This document shows positions 26,094 to 33,001 of a stretch of 64,000 nt of DNA, one piece after another. The stretch's first letter is position 1. The number at the start of each line of letters is the position of its first letter. The notes under the pieces were generated by a model. It saw only the letters and a list, made by a program, of their open reading frames with translations. It did not search any database and was not told the DNA's origin. The translations under genes and the position numbers were made by a program. This stretch comes from Roseovarius sp. THAF9 (GTDB lineage: Bacteria > Pseudomonadota > Alphaproteobacteria > Rhodobacterales > Rhodobacteraceae): the NCBI RefSeq assembly GCF_009363715.1, contig NZ_CP045405.1:1-64000 (forward strand). The letters run 5' to 3'.

Positions 26094-27689
26094 TTACGCT
26101 TGAGGACCGAGCGAGACCACGAAGGTCGTGCCTTTTCCCTCTTCTGTTTCGAACTCAATCCGTCCCCCATGATGATCGACAATGGCCTTGACGATGCTCA
26201 TGCCGAGCCCAGTTCCTTTTACGGATGTGGTGTAGCTTTCTGGCGCGCGGGTGAACCTTTCAAACAGACGCTTTTGCAAAGCTAGAGGTATTCCGTGTCC
26301 GTAGTCGCGCACCCAGAAACCGTCGCCATTCGTGATTATCCCAGCTTCCACTTTACCGCCAGGCAAGGACGCCTTGATGGCGTTGGACAACAGGTTGCTC
26401 AAGACTTGGAGCAGCCGAAGCTTGTCGCCCTTGATCGATCGCGTCTGCCCGCTCGCAGGAATCAGGGAGACTTGCACATCATGCTGGCTCGCGTAAGGCC
26501 CGATGTCATCTACCGCTTGCTCTACGACGGAGGGCAGTTCGACAGCCTTCTGATCGGCGACAAAGCCAGCGGAGCTCAGCCGTTCAAAATCGAGAATATC
26601 TTCGACCAAGTGCCTCAAGAGGTCGGAGTTCCGGGCTGCCGTATCCAGGACTTTCTGCATGTTCTCGGAAAGCCTGTCTCGCTCAAGGGCAAGGAGCTTC
26701 ACGGCGCCACTGACCGAAGTGATGGGGGTGCGGAGTTCGTGAGAGACCGTTGAAATCAGCTCATCCTTTGCCATGCGAAGCGATTTCTCTTGGGTGATAT
26801 CGCGAACGACGCCCACAATGCCCAACCGGCTCTCCATCTCGCTTCGGAGCGGCGCCATGAACACTTCGCCGGGAAACGTCGATCCGTCCTTTCGCCGGAG
26901 ATCCATCTCAAACCGGTTCACCGCTTTTTCCCGGGCCTTGCTGTAAATGCGCTCCCCCTGGTGTTCATACGCATCCACGCTCGGGTAAAGGACGGAGGTA
27001 CTTTGACCGATGAGATTGCCTTCGCCGAAGCCGAAGAGCAGTTCTCCGGATGAATTTATCATTCGGATCCGCCTGTCGTCGTCCGCCGCGATGATCGCGT
27101 CAGGGACAGCCTCGATGATCGCATTCAGCAGCATGGTTTTTTCGGCAAGCTCCCGTGCGCGTTCCGATTTGAGTAACTCCTGCCCGAGCCACCGTCCAAA
27201 CAGGCGTACCAGTTCCGCTTCCATTGCGCGGAAAGGTTTGCGCTCGTCCGGCCCGGAGAAATTCAAGGTTCCGATGCGCTTTGTGCCCACGCGCAGTGGC
27301 ACGCCAATATAACTTTCCAAACCAAAGTTCAGATAGCAGGGGTGGTCGGCGATCTCAGACTGACCGGCATGGTGAAAGTGACTGACATCGTCCGCAACCA
27401 GCGTGTGCGTGCAGTATGTCTCGGATACGTTGAATTCGGCTCCAGGGTCCGGCGCCCAATCAGGCCCGGTGACATGGTGGACGCGGTAGACGGAACCATC
27501 GATGCGGCTGACGATTCCAAGAGGCAAGTTCAGAACGTAACAGCCCAATTTTAACAGTCGGGAGATTTTCTCGTCCATGTCGAGGTCTGGATCGAGCGAC
27601 ACCGTGAACAATTGACGCAAGGCGTCGTCATGGCGCCCCAGAAACTCGCTCCACTCTTGTGACGGGTCTATTGCACCGTAATCCGACAT
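26094..27689 (-). CDS. Orphan sensor histidine kinase with GAF and PAS domains
   Basis: The 531-residue cytoplasmic kinase has a GAF domain (about residues 38-172), a PAS domain (185-300) with a DGSTFPGEVFMAPLRSE segment, a HisKA domain with the phospho-accepting histidine in STVSHELRTPITSV (His317), and a HATPase domain. The HATPase shows the N box (LRLLQVLSNLLSNAIKASLP), VRDYGHGIPL and GTGLGMSIVKAIVDHHGG. No membrane helix is present, so the signal is probably cytosolic (ligand, redox or light cannot be told apart). No response regulator lies nearby. Confidence 0.92.
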   Translation of the reverse strand: MSDYGAIDPSQEWSEFLGRHDDALRQLFTVSLDPDLDMDEKISRLLKLGCYVLNLPLGIVSRIDGSVYRVHHVTGPDWAPDPGAEFNVSETYCTHTLVADDVSHFHHAGQSEIADHPCYLNFGLESYIGVPLRVGTKRIGTLNFSGPDERKPFRAMEAELVRLFGRWLGQELLKSERARELAEKTMLLNAIIEAVPDAIIAADDDRRIRMINSSGELLFGFGEGNLIGQSTSVLYPSVDAYEHQGERIYSKAREKAVNRFEMDLRRKDGSTFPGEVFMAPLRSEMESRLGIVGVVRDITQEKSLRMAKDELISTVSHELRTPITSVSGAVKLLALERDRLSENMQKVLDTAARNSDLLRHLVEDILDFERLSSAGFVADQKAVELPSVVEQAVDDIGPYASQHDVQVSLIPASGQTRSIKGDKLRLLQVLSNLLSNAIKASLPGGKVEAGIITNGDGFWVRDYGHGIPLALQKRLFERFTRAPESYTTSVKGTGLGMSIVKAIVDHHGGRIEFETEEGKGTTFVVSLGPQA

Positions 27690-28328
27690 GGTTCCTCGTA
27701 GGTTTTTCGACTAGTTGGAGCGTCCCTTACACAAGGAAACAGTAAAAGTTCAAATTGAGGTGCGGCTGGACTGCGCTCGGCGAAAATCCTCCAGTTGGCT
27801 GTAACAAGGTAAACTATGTCGCAGGAGTAGAACGGCCCTTCGGTCCGTCGCGCATTCGGCCATGCGGCCTCACCGCGGCGTTGCACCCGGCATCCCGGTT
27901 TGCCCGCCTCGCGAGCACGTTCCTCCCCGGCCGCTCCGCCGGATTGCGCTCTGGTCTGTTTTGCGGGGCAAAACGATCCCGCCGCTCCATCCGTCTCCCG
28001 CGTCCGGTCGCGCCGTTTGCCTGCTCGGGTCGGGCAAACCTACCGTCAAAACACACACACACATGAGTGCGGAAGCATATCCTCCGGATGGCCCCCAAAT
28101 CAGCTCGCCTCAAGGATCGCAAAACTTTTCGGCGAGGGCAGGGCTTGTGGGGCGGGGCGGTCCCGTGCGTGAGGGTGTGCGTGTGTCGGGTGTTGCACAC
28201 GGAAAACTTTTGCGCCCGGCAAGCCGGCGGCTGCGCCGTCCCTGACCCGGGCAGATTCGGAAACCAGGCATTCGGCCATGCCCCCACACTCACGTGGTGG
28301 CTCCTCAACCGAATACTGGAGACCAGAC
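27690..28328. other. GC-rich intergenic region before the DUF2493 gene
   Basis: About 640 bp without a supported gene. It contains an (AC)6 run (28051-28062) and, further on, GT-rich sequence near 28178-28192 that could pair with it. Overlapping arginine- and proline-rich frames are typical GC-rich artefacts. It probably contains the kinase promoter (near the left end) and the long leader of the DUF2493 gene. Confidence 0.5.
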
Positions 28329-29258
28329 ATGGCTTACGACACTGCGAACACCTACGAGACCATCGAGCTTTTCGGACTGATCGAGAAGGACGCACAGCTG
28401 CCGATCCCCGAAGATCACATCCTTCAGGACAGCATCGTCCGCGAAAGCTTCGAGGCTTTGCTCGGTCCGCTGCGCGGGACCGGGCTTGAAGCAGAAGTCG
28501 AACCCTTGGCCCATGGGCTCGCGACGATCTTGCAGCGTCGCAAGGTGGCACTCGGCAAGGAGGTCGACCGCACCGCCGACAAGATCGGCGCGCTGGCAAA
28601 ATCCCACGACGGATCGGAGATTGCCGAGACCGCGCTAGAAGAAGCGCAGGCGCGGTTTCTGCAGCTGCGCGAGATCGTCAGCGCCATCGAGGTGATGAGC
28701 GAGGCGGCGGCGGAATGCTACGAGATCGAGACCGGTCACGCCTTCATCCCGGCAGCCGGGTCGCGCGCAAGCGTCCGGGCGCAAGAGACGGGTGCTGTCT
28801 TCGAGGCGCGGCAGCTCCTGGAGCAGCATGACCGCGAAACCGCCGAGAAATCGAAGGTCGAGGGGGTCCCCCTGATCGTCTCAGGCGCCACCGACTGGAC
28901 CGATGTCGATGTGATCTTCAACACGCTCGACAAGGTTCGCGAGCGGATCAGGCAGAACCGCAATCAGGAGATCTTCCTCTGCCACAAGGGTGGCAAGCAC
29001 GGGGCCGAGATGATCGCGGCTCGGTGGGCCCGGGCACGCGGGATAGCGCAGGCGCGCTTCGATCCGCGCTGGTCCGCGCACGGACGGGCGGCACCGTTCA
29101 AGTGCAACGACGAGATGCTGGACGACAAGTTCGCGGCAACGGGGGTTGTGCTCTTCGGTGGCAACGGGGTCGCTCTGAACCTCGGGCAGAAGGCGGAAGC
29201 GAAAGGCCTGACGGTCATGCGGGTTGCGGACCCGGCGAAGAAGACTGCGGAGACGTGA
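28329..29258 (+). CDS. DUF2493 (SLOG-superfamily) protein
   Basis: The 309-residue protein has an N-terminal helical region and a C-terminal DUF2493 domain of the SLOG superfamily, whose members are predicted nucleotide-derivative sensors or processing enzymes. The domain begins VPLIVSGATDWTDVDVIFNT (about residues 180-199). It continues with IFLCHKGGKHGAEMIAARWA and ARGIAQARFDPRW, and ends with VVLFGGNGVALNLGQKAEAK. DUF2493 proteins are common on alphaproteobacterial plasmids. GGAGA precedes the ATG at 28329. It is followed by a terminator and then a nucleotidyltransferase-fold gene on the same strand. Confidence 0.85.
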   Translation: MAYDTANTYETIELFGLIEKDAQLPIPEDHILQDSIVRESFEALLGPLRGTGLEAEVEPLAHGLATILQRRKVALGKEVDRTADKIGALAKSHDGSEIAETALEEAQARFLQLREIVSAIEVMSEAAAECYEIETGHAFIPAAGSRASVRAQETGAVFEARQLLEQHDRETAEKSKVEGVPLIVSGATDWTDVDVIFNTLDKVRERIRQNRNQEIFLCHKGGKHGAEMIAARWARARGIAQARFDPRWSAHGRAAPFKCNDEMLDDKFAATGVVLFGGNGVALNLGQKAEAKGLTVMRVADPAKKTAET

Positions 29259-29265
29259 ATTGAGA

Positions 29266-29288
29266 GGGTCGCCTTCGGGCGGCCCTTT
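29266..29288 (+). terminator. Rho-independent terminator after the DUF2493 gene
   Basis: GGGTCGCC (29266-29273) and GGCGGCCC (29278-29285) pair over eight positions with one G-U pair around a TTCG tetraloop, followed by TTT. It separates the DUF2493 gene from the nucleotidyltransferase-fold gene, which must have its own promoter. Confidence 0.8.
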
Positions 29289-29387
29289 CGTTGTTACTCA
29301 TGCGCGTGGCGGTGCCCCAAATTGCTTTGTATAGCAATATTTTCTGATAGGTATATACGTGCCAAGCAAAACTTGGAAATGATTGGC

Positions 29388-30404
29388 ATGACCCCACTCA
29401 GCAGCATCGCGATGAGCGCCTATACCGACCTGGTGCGTCTTCTGAAGGATGACGCGCTGTCCGGTGTGGAGGGCAAGCCCACGCTCAAGGAACGCGGTGA
29501 CAAGGCCTATTGGTACGCCGCGCGACGCGTCGGAACCGAGATGCGGTTCATCTATATCGGCGAAGACAGCGACCAGACGCGCGCGCGCATCGACCGGATC
29601 GAAGAGCAGCGCATGGCGGCCAAGGCGCGGCAGGCGGAGCGGTCGCGGCTGGTTCGGCTCTTGCGCGCCGAAGGCATGACGCCCGCCGACCGGGCGACCG
29701 GTTCCATCCTGTCAGCCATGGCCGCAGCGGGGACATTCCGGTTTGGCGGCACCATCGTCGGGACAAACGCGTTCCGGCTCTATGAAGGTGAGCTTGGCAT
29801 TCGCCTTCCCCTGGGCGGCATGGCCAATTCCGGCGACATTGACATCGCGCAGTTCGAAAAGCTCAGCGTGGCCCTGCAGGATCAGGTCGATCCGGGGCTC
29901 GCCGAGACGTTCTCAGCGCTGAAGTTCGATCCGGTTCCCGGGCTCGACAAGGGGCGGACCTGGCGATGGGCAAAGGGCGGCAGTGGCCAGCTGGTCGAGT
30001 TCCTGACCCCGGCCTTCGGGGATGAGAGCGTCCGAGACTTTCCAGCTCTGGGCGTGGGAGCGCAGGCGCTGAACTACCTCAATTTCCTGATCGCCGAACC
30101 GATACATACGGCGGCGCTCTACCGGTCGGGCGTTCTGGTCCGGGTGCCACGCCCGGAGAGATACGCGATCCACAAACTGATCATTGCGGATCGGCGGCGG
30201 GACGGGGCGGGCAGCATCAAATCTGCGAAGGACAGGGAGCAGGGGGCCTTTCTGATCGAGGCGATGGCCGAGGACCGTCCCGAGGATTTGGCTCGGGCCT
30301 ATGCCACTGCCATGGAGGTCGGACCGCGCTGGCGGGAGCATATTGGCAACTCACTGAAGCGGATGCCGGGGACGCAGACGATTCTCGAGAGCCTAAGCGC
30401 GTGA
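29388..30404 (+). CDS. GSU2403-family nucleotidyltransferase-fold protein
   Basis: The 338-residue protein matches the GSU2403 family of nucleotidyltransferase-fold proteins. Its probable active region has FGGTIVGTNAFRLYEGELG followed by MANSGDIDIAQFEKL, a spaced acidic pair like the D-x-D of nucleotidyltransferases. The N-terminal YWYAARRVGTEMRFIYIGED segment and later LNFLIAEPIHTAALY and RYAIHKLIIADRR are also family-like. The role is unknown; related folds occur in toxin-antitoxin and abortive-infection proteins. Starts at 29379, 29388 and 29412 are possible; 29388 has GGAA ten bases upstream. Upstream sequence at 29347-29356 (ATAGGTATAT) recurs in the candidate oriT. Confidence 0.8.
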   Translation: MTPLSSIAMSAYTDLVRLLKDDALSGVEGKPTLKERGDKAYWYAARRVGTEMRFIYIGEDSDQTRARIDRIEEQRMAAKARQAERSRLVRLLRAEGMTPADRATGSILSAMAAAGTFRFGGTIVGTNAFRLYEGELGIRLPLGGMANSGDIDIAQFEKLSVALQDQVDPGLAETFSALKFDPVPGLDKGRTWRWAKGGSGQLVEFLTPAFGDESVRDFPALGVGAQALNYLNFLIAEPIHTAALYRSGVLVRVPRPERYAIHKLIIADRRRDGAGSIKSAKDREQGAFLIEAMAEDRPEDLARAYATAMEVGPRWREHIGNSLKRMPGTQTILESLSA

Positions 30405-30425
30405 TGGCGAGGGCGAGGCGGCCAG

Positions 30426-30746
30426 CTACTGATCCGCCGCTCTGAGGATCGCGTGCCAATCCTGCCCTGCTCCCAGCACTCTTAAGATAACCAACTGATC
30501 TCGCTCGACCTGATAGATGATCAGATGCTCAGCGATGGGATGGATGCGGACAGGTGGATTGAATTCTTGGCGTTCACGTGCCATCTCCGGCATGAAGAGC
30601 AACCGATCGAAGGTATCTTCCATGATGTCGGTATATCGGTCTGCTTGCGCCATTGACCACGTCTGCGCCGTGTAAAGCCAGATGTCTTCCAGATCGCGTT
30701 GGGCTGCTGGCGTCAGTTGGTAGGCGATGAGATTACTTGCGGGCAT
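30426..30746 (-). CDS. parE: ParE-family toxin
   Basis: The 106-residue product has the RelE/ParE toxin fold: YQLTPAAQRDLEDIWLYTAQ, then WSMAQADRYTDIMEDTFDRL, and the C-terminal IHPIAEHLIIYQVERDQLVI and LRVLGAGQDW. ParE toxins poison DNA gyrase. The start at 30746 gives the usual ParE length and overlaps the ParD stop by 14 bp; a longer upstream frame overlapping parD is not real. With ParD upstream this is a plasmid-addiction pair, consistent with a location beside the mobilisation genes. Confidence 0.93.
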   Translation of the reverse strand: MPASNLIAYQLTPAAQRDLEDIWLYTAQTWSMAQADRYTDIMEDTFDRLLFMPEMARERQEFNPPVRIHPIAEHLIIYQVERDQLVILRVLGAGQDWHAILRAADQ

Positions 30747-30978
30747 GTTTCTCCCGCATCCGCGCCTTGAACGTCTTGAAGTCGAACGGCTCGGGGTCGC
30801 CGCTCTTGAGGCCTTCATCGATCGTTTGCTGCAAAGCTTCGACCGCTTGAGCGCGCTCTTGGTCGCGGCGGATAAGGTGGCGCACATAATCGCTTGTATT
30901 GCTGAAGCTGCCATCTTTCAGGCGTGCTTCAACCCAGGTCTTCATCGGATCGGGGAGAGAAACATTCATGGTGGCCAT
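30733..30978 (-). CDS. parD: ParD-family antitoxin
   Basis: The 81-residue protein has an N-terminal ribbon-helix-helix DNA-binding region, MATMNVSLPDPMKTWVEARL and SNTSDYVRHLIRRDQERAQA, and a charged C-terminal tail that would bind ParE. AAGGAGGA sits five bases before the ATG at 30978, a near-perfect ribosome-binding site. It is the first gene of the parDE operon and probably represses its own promoter through the inverted repeat at 31022-31044. Confidence 0.94.
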   Translation of the reverse strand: MATMNVSLPDPMKTWVEARLKDGSFSNTSDYVRHLIRRDQERAQAVEALQQTIDEGLKSGDPEPFDFKTFKARMREKHARK

Positions 30979-31000
30979 AGCAATCCTCCTTCGTACTTCA

Positions 31001-31044
31001 GACATATCATTGAATGCCAGGTTTTGTCAAAAAATATGACAAAA
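31001..31044 (-). promoter_or_regulatory. parDE promoter and ParD operator
   Basis: A perfect inverted repeat TTTTGTCA (31022-31029) / TGACAAAA (31037-31044), seven bases apart, overlaps a TTGACA -35 box (complement of 31025-31030). A TATGTC -10 candidate (complement of 31001-31006) lies 18 bp away. ParD bound here would block transcription. Binding is inferred. Confidence 0.7.
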
Positions 31045-31683
31045 TTTGCCACACTCCTTGCCGCTTTGAACTTTGCCCGCGCGCCGCATTGCGGGGACCC
31101 TCGGGTGATGAACCACCCGGCAATGTCGTCCGTGACCAGAAGGTGCGTCGGGAGTTGCGCTTGGCGCGGCCTTTTCGTCGTGTCTCTCGAGGCGTGGGCA
31201 CGCTCGTCTACACTGGCTCGGCAGTCTGCCAACGCCAGGACCGTTATTCCCTTTCCATCGGTCCGTTAGCGCGCGGCCCATTCGCATCGGGTCTAACAGG
31301 TGGCTAAGCACGCCTCGTGGGTATCCTCGACAGTTCAAGACGCGAGGACTGGAGACGTCACGTTTGAGGCTGAAGAACTGCACGGCATTCGGATGGTGTT
31401 TCGGAACATCGCATCCACGCAGGCGCGCTTCGTCAGCACCCCGGCCAGGCTCGGCCAGACGCGGATGGTGGCACCGGCGTGATGGCAGGGGTCATCCGGA
31501 TCACTCCTTTTTGCTCATAGATGTGGATCGCACGGGGTCGGCCCAATCGTGCCCTCAGCTCACGCTTCGGCAAGCACAAATACGGCTTCCACGCCTTTGG
31601 CGCGGACCCTCCGCATTTGCGCTTGCGACCGGGCCTCTTGCCCCCGTGCTGGCAGATCCCCATCGCAACAAGGAGTAACCCAA
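31045..31683. other. Intergenic region between parDE and the small conserved gene
   Basis: About 640 bp without a supported gene. Open frames on both strands are short and proline- or arginine-rich. It contains the upstream part of the parDE promoter and the promoter region of the 68-residue gene. No repeats or mobile-element ends were recognised. Confidence 0.45.
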
Positions 31684-31890
31684 ATGACCAACCACTACGT
31701 CGCCACCGTCCCCGTCAAGTTCACCGATACCGATGGCCAGGAGCGTACCCGTTTTCAGCGCGTGGGTGCGATGTTCCGCAACACCCGCAACGGGGACGGA
31801 TCGGAGTTCTTCAGCCTCAAGCTCGACTTCCCGGTCGCGGTCTCGGAGCTGGTGATGTTCCCGCCGAGCGCGAAGGATCCCCAGGACTGA
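31684..31890 (+). CDS. Small conserved plasmid protein, 68 residues
   Basis: Begins MTNHYVATVPVKFTDTDGQE and continues RFQRVGAMFRNTRNGDGSEF and FSLKLDFPVAVSELVMFPPS. The compact beta-strand pattern resembles small single-domain proteins found on rhodobacteral plasmids beside mobilisation genes. Function unknown. AAGGAG ten bases before the ATG is a good ribosome-binding site, and the leader follows the pattern of the accessory module at 4.7-18.6 kb. It precedes the candidate oriT region. Confidence 0.8.
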   Translation: MTNHYVATVPVKFTDTDGQERTRFQRVGAMFRNTRNGDGSEFFSLKLDFPVAVSELVMFPPSAKDPQD

Positions 31891-32407
31891 ATCCTCTGAC
31901 GAGGATGGGCCGCCTCAGGACGATCTTGGGGCGGCCCGATCCCTGTTCCAGGGATGCCGGTCCCTGCGCGTTCAACGGACGCACTCCGCCCGGAATGATC
32001 AGGCCGCGACAGACCGGCCAGTCAGCCTCAAGGGGGCCATCCGCAAAAACCTATCGGCCAGGGCCTCCCGGTTTTTGCGGCAGAGATTTGGCAAGCCAAA
32101 TCTGGCCCTCCTTGACCCTGCCTGTCCGCCCTGTCGGTGGGGTTTGCGCCCGCCCGCGGTTCCGTCCGAACACATGCGTGTTCGGTCAGACCCTCGGGCG
32201 GTGCTGGGGAAGGGGCCCCATCGGACAGGTGGGGTTCTTGATGGCGAGTGGGCAGGCCCGCGCCCCTGCGGGCCCCGGGGGAAGCGGACACCAAGGCTGC
32301 CTAAGACTGAGTGCGACGTAAGTATATAATTGACATATAGGTATATTATCGTAAGGTAGGGGCAGCCTTGGTGGAAGGTGGCAGGAAATAGGGGGTCTTT
32401 CTTCCGC
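31891..32407. other. Candidate oriT / mobilisation leader region
   Basis: This 517-bp non-coding region precedes mobC and the relaxase, the usual place for oriT. It contains a perfect 13-bp inverted repeat, CACCAAGGCTGCC (32289-32301) and GGCAGCCTTGGTG (32361-32373). This encloses an AT-rich centre with two near-identical direct repeats, TATATAATTG (32323-32332) and TATATTATCG (32342-32351), 19 bp apart. Two CGTAAG copies flank the centre. The rest is GC-rich with several short self-complementary segments, such as ACACATGCGTGT. The nic site cannot be assigned from sequence alone. Confidence 0.6.
32289..32373. repeat. 13-bp inverted repeat around an AT-rich centre (oriT candidate core)
   Basis: The arms 32289-32301 and 32361-32373 are exact reverse complements separated by 59 bp. 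The space between them is strikingly AT-rich within a very GC-rich region and carries phased direct repeats. A relaxase accessory protein such as MobC binding the repeats, with nicking at one arm, would fit. The alternative is a promoter-operator of the mob operon. Confidence 0.65.
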
Positions 32408-33001
32408 ATGTCCCGAACAAAACGCCTGACAGAGATCGAGAAGATGCAGATCGTCCGCGAGGCCGCGGAGGGTGTGTCGACGTCTGAGCTGGCGATGCGT
32501 TTCGAGGTCACATCGCGGGCAGTGCGCTACGTCCTGAAAGCCGATGCAGAGCGCCAGACGGATGCCGCGATCCCGGTCTCGGCGGTCAGTGTGAAGGTTA
32601 CGGCTGCGGAGCTTGCGGCGCTCGACGAGGTGTTGGCGAAGGCCGGAATCGAGAGCCGGGCAGAGGGGCTGCGGCGGCTCATCCAGGCGGCCGGCGGGGT
32701 GTTTGTTCCGGATGCGCAGATGGCAGCAGAGATGGCGCGCTACCGCGCCTCTCTGCACGAGGTGGGCAATGGGGTCGCGCAGATCGCCAAGCAGATGACC
32801 CGGGCCAACCGGCAGGGGCAGGGGGCTGATGGTGGCACGAGTGCCGAGTTTTCTGAGCCGCGCCTTGCGCAGATGCGCGGGTTGGCGCGGTTCATCCTGG
32901 ATTCTGCTGACGAGATCGACCTGCTTCTGCGCCGTCGTCGGGACGCGATGCAGCTCGAGGCCAAGGCCGCGCTAAGGGAGTTTGCCCATGCGGCTGAATG
33001 A
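32408..33001 (+). CDS. mobC: MobC-like relaxosome accessory protein
   Basis: The 197-residue protein has an N-terminal helix-turn-helix (EKMQIVREAAEGVSTSELAM, FEVTSRAVRYVLKADAE). A ribbon-helix-helix-like MobC region follows (VSVKVTAAELAALDEVLAKA and AEGLRRLIQAAGG) with the helical SLHEVGNGVAQIAKQMTRAN, which is typical of relaxosome accessory proteins that assist nicking at oriT. The ATG at 32408 is chosen over an in-frame ATG at 32378 because it begins the conserved MSRTKRLTEIEK. It overlaps the relaxase gene by 14 bp and should be translated together with it. Confidence 0.85.
   Translation: MSRTKRLTEIEKMQIVREAAEGVSTSELAMRFEVTSRAVRYVLKADAERQTDAAIPVSAVSVKVTAAELAALDEVLAKAGIESRAEGLRRLIQAAGGVFVPDAQMAAEMARYRASLHEVGNGVAQIAKQMTRANRQGQGADGGTSAEFSEPRLAQMRGLARFILDSADEIDLLLRRRRDAMQLEAKAALREFAHAAE

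Noticed and set aside
27797..27812. GGCTGTAACAAGGTAA, resembling the 3' end region of 16S rRNA
   Set aside because: Only a short stretch matches; flanking sequence has no rRNA features. Chance similarity.
28050..28320. Possible CRISPR-like or repeat array in the GC-rich leader of the DUF2493 gene
   Set aside because: Only a short (AC)6 run and GT-rich sequence are present; no regularly spaced identical repeats. No CRISPR array was seen anywhere in the window.
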